Shown: positions 7,525-16,019 of the stretch, in pieces
Position numbering within the stretch: the stretch's first letter is position 1
How the letters are laid out: each line of letters opens with the position of its first letter
Assembly (NCBI GenBank): GCA_023432445.1
Contig: JAEYUP010000001.1
Coordinates: 1 to 64,000 of the forward strand
DNA length: 64,000 bases
DNA from: Candidatus Parcubacteria bacterium
GTDB lineage: Bacteria; Patescibacteriota; Saccharimonadia; Saccharimonadales; Saccharimonadaceae
Direction: 5' to 3'
The notes under the pieces: generated by a model
The model's database searches: none
What the model was told of the DNA's origin: nothing
Seen by the model: the letters and a program-made list of their open reading frames with translations, nothing else
Translations under genes and position numbers: made by a program

Positions 7525-8096
7525 AAACAGTTTTATTCATCCCAGGCTTTCAGGAAGATATCAACTCTCGTGATTATGCGAAGACAATTAAGGTCATAGA
7601 AAAAGCCGGCTACAAAGTAAAATTCGTCGATATTAATTGGAAACGAACAGTCATCGCTCATTGGATTGACGAGTTTAACGCCGTTTATGAAAACTATAAC
7701 CCAAAGACAACTATCCTTGCTGGTTTCTCGTACGGCGCCATGACTGCTTTTATGGCGGCAACGACCAGAAGTCCTGATGAACTTTGGCTATTCTCACTCT
7801 CGCCGTATTTCTCAGAAGATATCGCGAGTGAGACATTTAATAAGGCATGGTTGAAACATATCGGCCATCGCCGCAAAGATTCATTCAAGGCCCTGTCATA
7901 CAAGAAACTTATTAAGCAAATAAAATCAAAGATAAAATTCTTCTACGGCGAAGTTGAACTGACGACTTTTCCTGATATTACGTATCGTCACGAGATCGCT
8001 AAGGCAAGCTCAAACATGCAGACGATCTTGATTCCTGGTGCGAAGCACGATGTAGCAAGCCAGGTATACATTGATGCGATCGAACGCGAAATATAG
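7521..8096 (+). CDS. small alpha/beta hydrolase
   Basis: A 191-residue cytosolic hydrolase-fold protein. The first strand and oxyanion region read VLFIPGFQED; the nucleophile elbow is GFSYGAM (Ser about residue 71), and the catalytic His is in GAKHDVAS near residue 176. The acid is probably an Asp or Glu around FYGEVELTTFPD. It lacks a lid, in keeping with its short length, and resembles RBBP9/YdeN-like or small esterase families. Substrate unknown. It is the second gene of a two-gene unit with the NIF3-like protein (ATGA overlap) and ends before a short AT-rich gap of about 120 bases. Confidence 0.75.
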   Translation: MKTVLFIPGFQEDINSRDYAKTIKVIEKAGYKVKFVDINWKRTVIAHWIDEFNAVYENYNPKTTILAGFSYGAMTAFMAATTRSPDELWLFSLSPYFSEDIASETFNKAWLKHIGHRRKDSFKALSYKKLIKQIKSKIKFFYGEVELTTFPDITYRHEIAKASSNMQTILIPGAKHDVASQVYIDAIEREI

Positions 8097-8216
8097 ATGT
8101 AAATATTAAAGACGTTTACGCCACAAGTAGATGGCGAACGACACAATAACCCTCATGTTTAAATTGAGTATAGCAGATAATTGCTCTCACACTACTAATT
8201 ATGTGATTTAGGCAGC

Positions 8217-8576
8217 TTAGGCGCTACGAAGAATCTTCTCCATTGGCTTCCCTTTTGCGAGCTCGTCGATCATCTTATCTAAATAGCGAATTTCACGCAT
8301 GGTCGGTACTTTAATTTCTTCAATACGGACACCGCAGATCACGCCTGTGATCAGGGATCTTAACGGATTCATTCTTGGTGCATCTGCAAAAAAGGTCCTA
8401 AAGTCAGTGCCTTTGGCAAGTTCGGCCTCAAGTTCTTTTTGGCTGTAGCCCGTTAGCCATCTTATTATCTCGTCAACTTCTGCTTTCGTGCGGTTCTTTT
8501 TCTCGGCCTTTGCTACGTAGAGGGGGTAAACACTGGCTACGCTCATCGAAAAAATGCGGTGGTTTGGATCATCCAT
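8217..8576 (-). CDS. DUF2200 family protein
   Basis: A 119-residue protein with the DUF2200 pattern: an opening [20 protein letters not shown], a central [11 protein letters not shown] and F-F-A-D-A-P, then the conserved [20 protein letters not shown] and the closing [15 protein letters not shown]. The family is widespread in bacteria and is mostly helical; its function is not established. No signal peptide or membrane segment. A -10 box ends six bases before the ATG, so the gene is probably a single leaderless message. No partner is evident. Confidence 0.85.
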   Translation of the reverse strand: MDDPNHRIFSMSVASVYPLYVAKAEKKNRTKAEVDEIIRWLTGYSQKELEAELAKGTDFRTFFADAPRMNPLRSLITGVICGVRIEEIKVPTMREIRYLDKMIDELAKGKPMEKILRSA

Positions 8577-8582
8577 GCCTTA

Positions 8583-8588
8583 ATGATA
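8583..8588 (-). promoter_or_regulatory. leaderless extended -10 (TGT-TATCAT)
   Basis: TATCAT ends six bases before the ATG at 8574-8576, with TGT in front. No SD site is present. Confidence 0.55.
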
Positions 8589-8622
8589 ACACCCCGGCCT
8601 ATACCAGACTATCTGTGTTTTA

Positions 8623-9822
8623 CTAAATCTTAAGTGTCCAAACAAGCTCGTTGGGTATTGAGTCACTATAAGGAGCCAAGTCTCGATTGTACTTGATTGC
8701 ATTAGATATCTCTCTTTTGTACTCAAGTTCGACGGGGGTTAAGGATTCATTGATCTCATAACATATTATGTTTCTATATCTCTTACCGAAGTCGGCTATT
8801 TCTGAGACTTTGTCAGCGCCGAGGTGTTCAATTAGCCTTGCTTGGGCGTATTTATAATCGTTACCAGAGTTTGACGCTTCGCGCATGAGTCGGTGACAGC
8901 TGGCGTTTGAATCCTGCTTGTGTCGCACAGCGCCGGCTCGAAGCCTTAAATTGGTAATAGAGCCAGTGTTATCGAATTCGTGAACGATCTCTTTTTCTCT
9001 ATCATTTAAGGTCTCAGGCTGTTCTCTGTCGAAACCAACAATAATATACTTGTTGCCGTCGGCTAGCATGTTGCGATAGTCTTCCGGAAACTCAACCTCC
9101 GTATATGTTGCATCGCTGATGGTCACCTCGCCGAATTGCGCAGACTCGCCCCTGTTATAATCTTTCTTTTGGAAATAATGGCGAGCGTCGACGACAGCGG
9201 CCACGGCGGCTTCTGTTGAGCTATCATTTGTTTCTACGATCTTCTTGAGGGCTCGTTCCAGGTTCACGTTGCCCGTCGCTTCGTCATTCTCTAAGAATGA
9301 GTCGGAAGCGCTGGGCGTCATAACCCATGCGGTCAGGCCAATGCCTAGTAGCAAGACCAGAGAACCGAGGATCGTCAGTACCTTGCCCTGCTTTTTCTGT
9401 GTTTGGTCCTGCGACTTCTTCATAGAGAGGACGCCGACTATGAGTGGCGCGATTGCCGACGCGATCAGAAGGCAGCCAGTTATGATAACCCACAGTGCTA
9501 TTTCATCCCATTCGCCGCCCACACCACCATTCAAAGCGGTATTGATGTTCATAGTAGAAAAACCGGTAAAGACTATGACGGGCAAGATGCTCAGACAAAG
9601 CGCGATGATGCTACGCTTTTTGTCTTTAGGGGTTTTTGCGCCGACGAGTCCACCTATTGCAAGTGTGAATGCTGTGATCGCGGGCACAATCAAGACGATA
9701 GATATTGCAGATAAAATGAGGGCTATTTTGGGAAGTTTACCGGGTTTTAGCTCAGCTTCTGCAGGCATTTGGAGCTGTACGGGGTTTTCAATGGGCGTAG
9801 GTGAAGGTGTCGTTGGATTCAT
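8623..9822 (-). CDS. multi-pass membrane protein with extracytoplasmic C-terminal domain
   Basis: About 399 residues from the ATG at 9820-9822. A proline-rich cytoplasmic start (NPTTPSPTPIENP) is followed by four to five hydrophobic helices in the first 190 residues, resembling DUF4190-like membrane proteins, and then by a 210-residue soluble domain without clear family. That domain holds two cysteines (in NASCHRLM and NIICYEIN) that could pair outside the cell. It is divergent from the transglutaminase-like surface gene at 9891, with both promoters in the 68-base gap, so the two may be expressed together. Function unknown. Confidence 0.75.
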   Translation of the reverse strand: MNPTTPSPTPIENPVQLQMPAEAELKPGKLPKIALILSAISIVLIVPAITAFTLAIGGLVGAKTPKDKKRSIIALCLSILPVIVFTGFSTMNINTALNGGVGGEWDEIALWVIITGCLLIASAIAPLIVGVLSMKKSQDQTQKKQGKVLTILGSLVLLLGIGLTAWVMTPSASDSFLENDEATGNVNLERALKKIVETNDSSTEAAVAAVVDARHYFQKKDYNRGESAQFGEVTISDATYTEVEFPEDYRNMLADGNKYIIVGFDREQPETLNDREKEIVHEFDNTGSITNLRLRAGAVRHKQDSNASCHRLMREASNSGNDYKYAQARLIEHLGADKVSEIADFGKRYRNIICYEINESLTPVELEYKREISNAIKYNRDLAPYSDSIPNELVWTLKI

Positions 9823-9828
9823 AATGAC

Positions 9829-9834
9829 ATAATA
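9829..9834 (-). promoter_or_regulatory. leaderless extended -10 (TGT-TATTAT)
   Basis: TATTAT ends six bases before the ATG at 9820-9822. It excludes the in-frame ATG at 9840, which lies upstream of the box. Confidence 0.6.
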
Positions 9835-9877
9835 ACACAAAGGAGCCTATGCTTTTGTGTTTTAGTGCCGCCTCTGA

Positions 9878-9883
9878 TACTAT
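9878..9883 (+). promoter_or_regulatory. leaderless extended -10 (TGA-TACTAT)
   Basis: TACTAT ends seven bases before ATG 9891, with TGA in front. It supports this start over the in-frame ATG at 9849. Confidence 0.5.
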
Positions 9884-9890
9884 AAGCGAT

Positions 9891-12293
9891 ATGGATAATC
9901 AAAACGAACCGTCACCTTACTTTTCGCCGCAAAACACAGTCCCTACCGGGCCAGCGCCTATAGCCCCCACTCCCCCTACCCCGCCTCAGCAGCCCCAGCC
10001 CTTACCTCAGCCACCGGTTGAGCCGCCAGCGGAGCCAAAAAAGTCCTTTTTCAGTCGGATCAAGGATCTATTTTTGAGAAATAAAAAAGTATCCATAATC
10101 ACATCTGCCGGTACTCTGGTGCTGCTTGCTGTCGGCGGGTACTTCGCCGTCCAAAATTTTACCGGAAGCTCAGCACTCGCCCAGTCTTTCCGCGACAACT
10201 CCCCATATGTATATAAGAAAGCTTTAACAGACGTAAGTCCAAAGAAGGAATTTAAATTTGCTCATTCCTTGAAGTCTTCTCCGAGCCCGATTGAAGACGA
10301 AGGCCAAGCCGAGGGTTACTACTCGCAGGTAGACCTGAATTCATACGTTGGCGTCTACACTGACCCACTCCTATCGAAGCGTGCGAGCTCAATGATCATC
10401 GAAATGGGGGGCAACATTACCGTGGGACCGCCATCTGGCGTGAGCCTGAGGGATGAAGTAGCTGGTGACGAGCTGGAAGTCACCTCAGATGGTGAGTGGG
10501 GCCTTCACCAACAGTACTATCTCGCGGAGTTTGTTGACTTTAAGTCGGGCGAGAAACTAGCCAAGCCTCTCGTCACACCTTTCTCAGTAAAGAGTGAGAT
10601 CGCAGCACCGGCATCACAAGCATCTGTCACGACCAAGGGAGAGCTCAGGATGGACTGGGCAGCCGTTGACGGAGCAGAGGGATACTATGTCGTGTACATG
10701 AACAGTGTCGGCGGTGAAGGTGCCGGCATCACCAACGGTACAATATTGGGCCAGACAACTGAGACGACATGGACTGACAAAGCGGAGAGCTACAAGGGCC
10801 GTGTATCAGAACAGAACACAAAAATAGCCATTTCCCGCGAGGCTGAAGAGCTGTCTGCAGATGTGGTCGACGGCGCCAACTCTAAGGATAAGGCCAGGTC
10901 GCTCAAGCAATCTGCCGCTTTAGACAGCTTTTTGTTGAAGGAGTTGGACAGTGCATATATAGGCGTGATCGCTATCAAAGACGGTGAATTTTCGCCCCTA
11001 GGCGAGGCTGACATAGAGGAAATACGCCCGCAACTTCCGATCGATAAGGCCACTTATACGGCCGAGAAAGATGACATTAAGCTGTTAGTAAAATCGTTTG
11101 ATAAGGTTCCATCAACCTACCCTGTGGTTATGGCTGACGGAAGTATCGCAAGACTAAATCTTATCCTTGACCAGTCGAAAGTCAAGGTAGAGAGAAGAGC
11201 TGTCTTTGAGGGGGATTTATTCAACTCATTTAATGTTGCTGGCTATGAGACCAGAGTCACAGTGCCGTATACCATTAAGGGAACATTGTTCTCTGGAAAC
11301 GTGATTATCTACCCGTACGGCGATCAACAAGTGACGGCTGCTCTAACTGCCAAAGCCAAGCAAGAGGTCGCAAAGGTCGTAGCTAGAAACCAAGAGCTGT
11401 CTAGATCGACTGGCCTAGCCAAGACGCAGCCGTTACAACTCAGCGAGCTAGCTTCGCTACCACCTAGCACGTCAAAACCGTCCGTGCCCTACAAGATACA
11501 TGCATCAAACCCCCTCGCGGAGTTTATCGCCGCTAATATGCTTAACGGCGAGAGGGTCATAGATATCAGCTCGCAGCTTAATATTGAAGGTGTGTATGTT
11601 AACCCCTATGATGCGATTGATGAAGCGATTGCTCAAAACCCACTCATACTCTTACAAGCTACGGGAGGCTACGAATATATTTCGAGTAAAAATCTCATAC
11701 TTGTTAACTATGGCATGGAAAAAGACGAGATGAAGCGCGAACAGGAAAAGCTAGACAAGAAAGTGAAAGAGATTGCTTCTTCGATTGCCAAGCAGGGTAT
11801 GTCTGACGCAGATAAAGTCACCGCTATCGATCAGTATATAGTAGCTAACACCGTCTATAGCGATACCATCAAAAAGGTGCTCAGAGAACCAAACTGCGGG
11901 GGTCCTGCTCTTGAGTTTTGTTTGGTAAAAATGGGAACTAGTTTGGATGAAGTAAGGAATGTTTGGTCGTTGTCCGGTGTAATCTTAGATGGAGACGCTG
12001 TCTGTGTTGGTTATGCCAAGGCATTCCACGCCATAGCTAGCGCTGCCGGTCTTGAGTCAGTGTACATAGAAGGCGTGGTGGATAGTAGCGAGTCGGGCTG
12101 GGGTCACGCCTGGAACAAGGTGAATGTAGACGGAAAATGGCGAGTGGTTGACACTACCTGGAACGATGCTGGAGACACATCTCGCAAAAGCTACTTGATG
12201 TTGACTGATGCCCAGGTGTCAGAGAAGCGCTTTAACCAGGAAAGCAAGGGCTGGATGGCTGACGTCCTTATCAGCAAGTATGCTGCGGTGTAA
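9891..12293 (+). CDS. surface-anchored transglutaminase-like protein
   Basis: An 800-residue protein. Residues 1-50 are a proline/glutamine-rich cytoplasmic tail, followed by a basic stretch and one membrane helix (about 65-85), so most of the chain lies outside. A fibronectin-like module is seen around LRMDWAAVDGAEGYYVVYM. The last 120 residues form a transglutaminase/cysteine-protease-like core with a full triad: Cys about 705 in GDAVCVGYAKAF, His about 739 in GWGHAWNKV, Asp about 754 in VVDTTWND. The resemblance is to bacterial transglutaminase-core surface proteins that may crosslink or cleave peptide or cell-wall substrates. It may serve in surface remodelling or host contact, which is inference. 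Divergent from the membrane protein at 8623-9822. Confidence 0.82.
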   Translation: MDNQNEPSPYFSPQNTVPTGPAPIAPTPPTPPQQPQPLPQPPVEPPAEPKKSFFSRIKDLFLRNKKVSIITSAGTLVLLAVGGYFAVQNFTGSSALAQSFRDNSPYVYKKALTDVSPKKEFKFAHSLKSSPSPIEDEGQAEGYYSQVDLNSYVGVYTDPLLSKRASSMIIEMGGNITVGPPSGVSLRDEVAGDELEVTSDGEWGLHQQYYLAEFVDFKSGEKLAKPLVTPFSVKSEIAAPASQASVTTKGELRMDWAAVDGAEGYYVVYMNSVGGEGAGITNGTILGQTTETTWTDKAESYKGRVSEQNTKIAISREAEELSADVVDGANSKDKARSLKQSAALDSFLLKELDSAYIGVIAIKDGEFSPLGEADIEEIRPQLPIDKATYTAEKDDIKLLVKSFDKVPSTYPVVMADGSIARLNLILDQSKVKVERRAVFEGDLFNSFNVAGYETRVTVPYTIKGTLFSGNVIIYPYGDQQVTAALTAKAKQEVAKVVARNQELSRSTGLAKTQPLQLSELASLPPSTSKPSVPYKIHASNPLAEFIAANMLNGERVIDISSQLNIEGVYVNPYDAIDEAIAQNPLILLQATGGYEYISSKNLILVNYGMEKDEMKREQEKLDKKVKEIASSIAKQGMSDADKVTAIDQYIVANTVYSDTIKKVLREPNCGGPALEFCLVKMGTSLDEVRNVWSLSGVILDGDAVCVGYAKAFHAIASAAGLESVYIEGVVDSSESGWGHAWNKVNVDGKWRVVDTTWNDAGDTSRKSYLMLTDAQVSEKRFNQESKGWMADVLISKYAAV

Positions 12294-12304
12294 TCGTATC
12301 TTCT

Positions 12305-12513
12305 ATGATCAAATACAAAACCATCGACGAGTTTCTGGCCGACCTCGCTACTGACAAGAAAGAACAAGTACGGGTGCTTCAGGGCTACATCAAAGCAGCC
12401 AACCCTTCGCTCGAGGAGCATATCAAATGGAACGCCCGAGCTACGTTAAAGACGGCGAGCGGCTGCTCACCGTCTTTAATTTGTCTTTGAGGTTAGATCA
12501 TATGTTACGATAA
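12305..12513 (+). pseudogene. frameshifted and truncated DUF1801-like gene
   Basis: The frame starts like a YdhG/DUF1801 protein (YKTIDEFLADLATDKKEQ, then PSLEEHIKWNA). It then shifts at a CCC run near 12436: with one more C the text continues as the expected P-SYVKDGERLLTVFNL before ending at 12513. Even when repaired it lacks the second half of the domain. The intact reading as it stands is 61 residues with an atypical tail. It follows the transglutaminase gene by 11 bases. A sequencing slip would explain the shift but not the missing end. Confidence 0.6.
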
Positions 12514-12659
12514 TGCCAAATGGAAAAACCTGGCGCGAGAGTTATGACAAGAGCTGAAGAGCGTCGTCATATCGGATTGCGCCATACGTTTCCTTCATCT
12601 TGCATCGCAAAGTAAGTTGGGTGTTTATAGCGAGTATTGTTTTTTACCTAAGAATATTT

Positions 12660-12665
12660 TATAAT
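12660..12665 (+). promoter_or_regulatory. promoter of the zinc-ribbon gene
   Basis: TTGTTT (12637-12642), 17-base spacer, TATAAT. A short leader follows with hairpin AACAC-aagtc-GTGTT and a GAGGTGA SD site before ATG 12716. Confidence 0.6.
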
Positions 12666-12715
12666 TATCGAGAACACAAGTCGTGTTTGTAGGTTCGTTG
12701 ACAGAGGTGATTAAA

Positions 12716-12886
12716 ATGGCAGAAGCAGACGGTAAGTGCCGTAGCTGTGGCGGCAGCGTTCCTGAGGACAATGATAACTTGTTTTATTGTTCAGAGTCGT
12801 GCCGCATAATCGGGTGGCGTAATAACCATCCAGGCGAGCCAGAGCCTGATTGGGAAAGTACTCCAAGAATCATTTTCTTTACGTGA
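12716..12886 (+). CDS. small zinc-ribbon protein
   Basis: A 56-residue protein built around one four-cysteine knuckle with spacing C-x2-C-x13-C-x3-C (CRSCGG ... FYCSESCRI), then a W-rich tail ending in PRIIFFT. It resembles the small zinc-finger proteins of the DUF2116/YacG-like kind, though I cannot assign a family. The ATG at 12716 is preferred to the in-frame GTG at 12683 because GAGGTGA sits five bases before it. The gene has its own promoter, a leader hairpin and a terminator, so it is a stand-alone unit. Confidence 0.7.
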   Translation: MAEADGKCRSCGGSVPEDNDNLFYCSESCRIIGWRNNHPGEPEPDWESTPRIIFFT

Positions 12887-12887
12887 A

Positions 12888-12950
12888 CCCCCCCACAACT
12901 CTCGATATAAGCACTAGCTTCATGTCGATGAGATGTGGGGCTTTTGCTTA
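12888..12950 (+). terminator. terminator of the zinc-ribbon gene
   Basis: Long stem-loop with base CCCCACA (12891-12897) and TGTGGGG (12934-12940), inner complementary CTC-CGAT stretches, then CTTTTGCTT. Confidence 0.6.
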
Positions 12951-13010
12951 GAGCTACAAGAACGTCAAAGATACCGCTCATCACCCAAAGTGTTATACTT
13001 GATAACAGTT

Positions 13011-14369
13011 ATGTTTATCGAAGGAATCATTGCCACCTCTGTTTTGGTTGCCGCCATTCTGACGGGTTATTTGATCGCCCGTTTTCCGGTGGTTAGAAGA
13101 CTTTATATACCGACATCGCTGATAGCCGGGGTCATACTTTTGGTCTTTGGTCCGCAGATTGCTGGAGTTTATTTTCAAAGCGCCCAGATACCGGCTGAAT
13201 ATTATGAAATGTGGGCTACGCTTCCCAAACATTTAATAGTCTTGGTGTTCGCCGGGCTGTTCTTGGGGAAACCAATCCTTTCAATTAAAAAGATGTGGAA
13301 ATTAGCCGGACCTCAGGTGGCTTTTGGCCAGACTGTCGCTTGGGGGCATTATGTCGTGGCCGGGCTGGTCACTATGCTGGTGTTGATGCCCTTCATGAGC
13401 ATGCCGCCGTACGTTGCGGCGTTGCTGGAGATTAGTTTTGAGGGCGGACACGGCACGGTTGCCGGGATGACGGTTGTCTTTCAGCAGCTTGATTTCTCGC
13501 TTGGACAACAAATTGCCAACGGTCTAGCTACTGCCAGTCTGGTGTCGGCACTTATTATTGGCATAATCCTTATCAACTGGGCCAAGCGTAAAGGGCACCT
13601 GGTAGAGCGAAACGTCGTTAGGCTGGCTCGTAACAAAGTTTATCATCACCAGATAATTGCAGAGATCCGAAAGAAAGGCGTTAGTTTTCGTAAAGTTGTT
13701 ACTCTCCGTGCATTGCTGTCGCACATCGCCCTATTATTACTAGGAGTCGGCTTTGGTTATCTAATTCATCAGGGTATTTTACTGCTTGAGGCTCAAACTT
13801 GGGGTCGGGACGGCGGACGCTTCTTTGTATATGTGCCGCTCTTTACCTTCGCAATTTTCGGTGGCATGATTGCTCAGGCGGTGTGGCGACGGCTTGGCTT
13901 TACGATTGTTCGTGAAGTGGTTGAATTGATATCCGCTTTCACTCTCACACTGTTGATAGTAACGGCCGTCGGAACGATGTCTCTCCAATTTTTGATTACA
14001 GACGGCCTGGTATTCACGATACTTTACGCCTGCGGTGTGGCGTGGTTACTTTTCACCTTCTTTGTGTTTGGCCGTCGTATGTTCCGCCGCAATTGGTTTC
14101 AGAACGCAATCATCAGCTTTGGTCAAGGCATGGGCATGACTGCTACGGGGTTACTTTTTGCCCAAATGGTGGACCCAAAAAACAAAACCAACGCCGTAGA
14201 AGCTTTTGGCTACAAGCAGTTGATGTTCGAACCTTTGATGGGCGGTGGGTTGGTCACTGCCCTTTCGATGCCTTTGATTATATTTCTAGGGCTGCCTCTC
14301 TTTACGGCTATATGTGCCGGTATCGTTGCTTTTTGGATGTTTATAGGCCTAGTTGTTCTGAGAAGATAG
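13011..14369 (+). CDS. GltS-like sodium/glutamate symporter
   Basis: A 452-residue inner-membrane transporter of the GltS (ESS) family, expected to couple glutamate or a related acid to sodium uptake. About ten to twelve hydrophobic helices are visible. The GltS re-entrant motif appears as SFEGGHGTVAGM near residue 150, with a second pore-loop-like stretch SFGQGMGMTATGLLFAQM near residue 370; these repeats are the hallmark of the family. It lacks a signal peptide. The ATG at 13011 follows a TATACT box by 11 bases; an earlier in-frame ATG at 12933 lies inside the preceding terminator. For an organism with few biosynthetic genes, amino-acid import fits. Confidence 0.88.
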   Translation: MFIEGIIATSVLVAAILTGYLIARFPVVRRLYIPTSLIAGVILLVFGPQIAGVYFQSAQIPAEYYEMWATLPKHLIVLVFAGLFLGKPILSIKKMWKLAGPQVAFGQTVAWGHYVVAGLVTMLVLMPFMSMPPYVAALLEISFEGGHGTVAGMTVVFQQLDFSLGQQIANGLATASLVSALIIGIILINWAKRKGHLVERNVVRLARNKVYHHQIIAEIRKKGVSFRKVVTLRALLSHIALLLLGVGFGYLIHQGILLLEAQTWGRDGGRFFVYVPLFTFAIFGGMIAQAVWRRLGFTIVREVVELISAFTLTLLIVTAVGTMSLQFLITDGLVFTILYACGVAWLLFTFFVFGRRMFRRNWFQNAIISFGQGMGMTATGLLFAQMVDPKNKTNAVEAFGYKQLMFEPLMGGGLVTALSMPLIIFLGLPLFTAICAGIVAFWMFIGLVVLRR

Positions 14370-14384
14370 CGACTAATATGTCTC

Positions 14385-14444
14385 GAAAAAACAAAAAGCC
14401 CTGCGTCATCAACGCACGACTTTTTGTCGGCGGACGGCGCAGGG
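14385..14444 (-). terminator. terminator of the leftward gene at 14452
   Basis: CCCTGCG (14399-14405) pairs with CGCAGGG (14438-14444), with an inner hairpin. On the minus strand it is followed by CTTTTTGTTTTTT. Confidence 0.8.
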
Positions 14445-14451
14445 TGGTGTT

Positions 14452-14862
14452 CTAGAGTTTTTCGATTTCTTCATGAATTCGCCAAATGGCTTTTCTCATC
14501 AAGAGACTGGGAACGAATTCACGCAGGAGCATTGCTTCAGCAATGGAGTCGTCTAGGTTAGGGGTGACGACGATCGAAAACGTATTGCTCTTGAAAATAA
14601 GCATCAGAGCACACCGTATTTCCTCGCGAGGATCTTTGGCCGGTTTTTCGACCCTAGGCGACACAAGGTCAATCCTTACTTCGACGTCCTTGCTTAGGGC
14701 TGCGTCCGTGCTGTGTGCGAAAACCAGTTCTTCAGGATCTTCGTCCAATGAAGGCTGAATTTCCCTGTTTAGGGCGGCTGCAACGATGTTGCGGCACGCA
14801 ATTTCTAGGTGAACGGGCTGTAATTTACACTTTGGCCCGGTCACGATGGATACCAAGATCAT
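14452..14862 (-). CDS. hypothetical protein, 136 residues
   Basis: A soluble protein starting MILVSIVTGPKCKLQPVHLE. The start at 14860-14862 is preferred over an upstream GTG at 14916 because GGGGGAA lies just before it. No recognised family. It reads as mixed alpha/beta with an acidic middle (DEDPEELV, KDVEVRIDL) and a helical end (LMRKAIWRIHEEIEKL). It has its own promoter (TATAAT, 14930-14935), a leader with two small hairpins, an SD, and a strong terminator, so it is a single-gene unit. GC content is higher than in the AT-rich genes beside it. Confidence 0.65.
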   Translation of the reverse strand: MILVSIVTGPKCKLQPVHLEIACRNIVAAALNREIQPSLDEDPEELVFAHSTDAALSKDVEVRIDLVSPRVEKPAKDPREEIRCALMLIFKSNTFSIVVTPNLDDSIAEAMLLREFVPSLLMRKAIWRIHEEIEKL

Positions 14863-14929
14863 GTTTCCCCCGGTTGGGTTGTAAGGTGCGCGCGATTGCT
14901 CTCTAAGAGCTAACACTTAGAACTTATAC

Positions 14930-14935
14930 ATTATA
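14930..14935 (-). promoter_or_regulatory. -10 box of the gene at 14452-14862
   Basis: TATAAT on the minus strand, about 67 bases before the SD-led ATG. The leader holds CTAAG/CTTAG and GCTCT/AGAGC hairpins. Confidence 0.5.
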
Positions 14936-15024
14936 TCACAAAAGTGACATAAACACAATGATTGACGGAGTATTGATTGATAGAGTTGTATATTATCTGT
15001 AATTATGATATAATAATTAATATA

Positions 15025-15630
15025 ATGAAAAACTCCGTCTATAGCGAGATAGCAAGCCCAGAGTATCAGCAATCGCTGGAAAGTGCGTTGTATGAGTCTT
15101 TTCCTAAAATATTTAGGTATGTTGAACGTCAGAACGTTCTTCGACACCCCGTTTGCGACCTGACGTCCATGGCTCTCGCCTACCACCTTAGGTACAAAGG
15201 CATAGATGCTGGGCTGGTTAAAAGTACTTCGGAGAGCTTGCCGGGAGTCATAGTCGATCATTATATGGTCGGAACCTCGGACGGTGACATCATCGACCCT
15301 ACTCATTACCAATTTCTGGCGCTTATTGGCTACAGGCCGCAGAGCTATAAAAATATAGAGAGGGCTATCGCTGGGACATCAAAAATCGCAATTTTAACTC
15401 AAGGCGATTCATCTGACGTTATTGAAACACATGTGGCTATAGAGAAAATGTACCACCCGTTGACCGCAAAGCGCGAAGGTTTAGGACGATTTGAAATTAG
15501 AGACCGAGAACCTGATGAATTTCGCCAGGTTTTAACTGGTATTTGGGACCCGGCTAATATCGAAGTTACCCGACCGGATGAGTCGTTGCGGCGGCTTGGT
15601 GCGGTGGTGGCTGGTCGAATGATTGCTTGA
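15025..15630 (+). CDS. hypothetical protein with a Cys-His-Asp pattern
   Basis: A 201-residue protein from ATG 15025 (MKNSVYSEIASPEY); earlier in-frame ATGs lie in or before the TATAAT box near 15009. In its first half Cys44 (HPVCDLTSMALAYHLRYKG), His79 (VIVDHYMVG) and Asp91 (DIIDPTHYQF) occur with spacing and surroundings like the catalytic triad of transglutaminase-core and arylamine N-acetyltransferase folds: Cys at a helix start, His and Asp on successive strands. The second half has no recognised domain. It may be a cysteine hydrolase or acyl transferase, which is inference. Its end overlaps the convergent DUF1801 gene by 65 bases. Confidence 0.65.
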   Translation: MKNSVYSEIASPEYQQSLESALYESFPKIFRYVERQNVLRHPVCDLTSMALAYHLRYKGIDAGLVKSTSESLPGVIVDHYMVGTSDGDIIDPTHYQFLALIGYRPQSYKNIERAIAGTSKIAILTQGDSSDVIETHVAIEKMYHPLTAKREGLGRFEIRDREPDEFRQVLTGIWDPANIEVTRPDESLRRLGAVVAGRMIA

Positions 15631-16009
15631 TAATTTCTTTTAAAACCTTCATGTCGACATCCGAAAGCTTGTTGATATATAGACAGCTGACGCTTGTTTT
15701 ATGTTTGCCAAGTTTGCTAAGCAGTTTGTCTAGCCCGTTGAAGCCAGGCGTTAGGTAGATTGTTAAATTTTGCTTACGTGGCGAGAAGCCGATAAGTGGC
15801 CAATCGCCTTCTTGGGTGCTACGTTCGGACTTATAGTGATATTGACCGAACCCGATGATGCTCGTACCCCACATTTTCGGTTCTTCGCCAGTTGTTTCTT
15901 TGAACAGCTCTAGTAGTTCTATGGAGTCGGCGCGTTTTGTTTCATCTGCGACCGCATTGATGAAATCTTGTACGCTAGCGTTGTTCGGTAGAGTTTTTAG
16001 AGTACTCAT
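15566..16009 (-). CDS. DUF1801 (YdhG-like) protein
   Basis: A 147-residue protein beginning MSTLKTLPNNASVQDFI. The DUF1801 signature is complete: helices with ADETKRADSIELLELFKE, then PKMWGTSIIGFGQYHYK, the strand PLIGFSPRKQNLTIYL, and the C-terminal helical pair ending VLKEIIKQSF. The family is common and of uncertain role; some members resemble frataxin-fold or metal-chaperone-like proteins. The start at 16009 sits just inside the phosphatase gene's end (16020), so the two are probably one unit. The C-terminus (PPPHQAAATTHPVG) extends over the convergent gene's end. The broken relative at 12305 lies 3 kb away. Confidence 0.85.
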   Translation of the reverse strand: MSTLKTLPNNASVQDFINAVADETKRADSIELLELFKETTGEEPKMWGTSIIGFGQYHYKSERSTQEGDWPLIGFSPRKQNLTIYLTPGFNGLDKLLSKLGKHKTSVSCLYINKLSDVDMKVLKEIIKQSFDQPPPHQAAATTHPVG

Positions 16010-16019
16010 ATTTATAACC

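Noticed and set aside
12191..12421. Leftward ORF over the end of the transglutaminase gene
   Set aside because: Opposite-strand shadow of the catalytic domain and the DUF1801 remnant.
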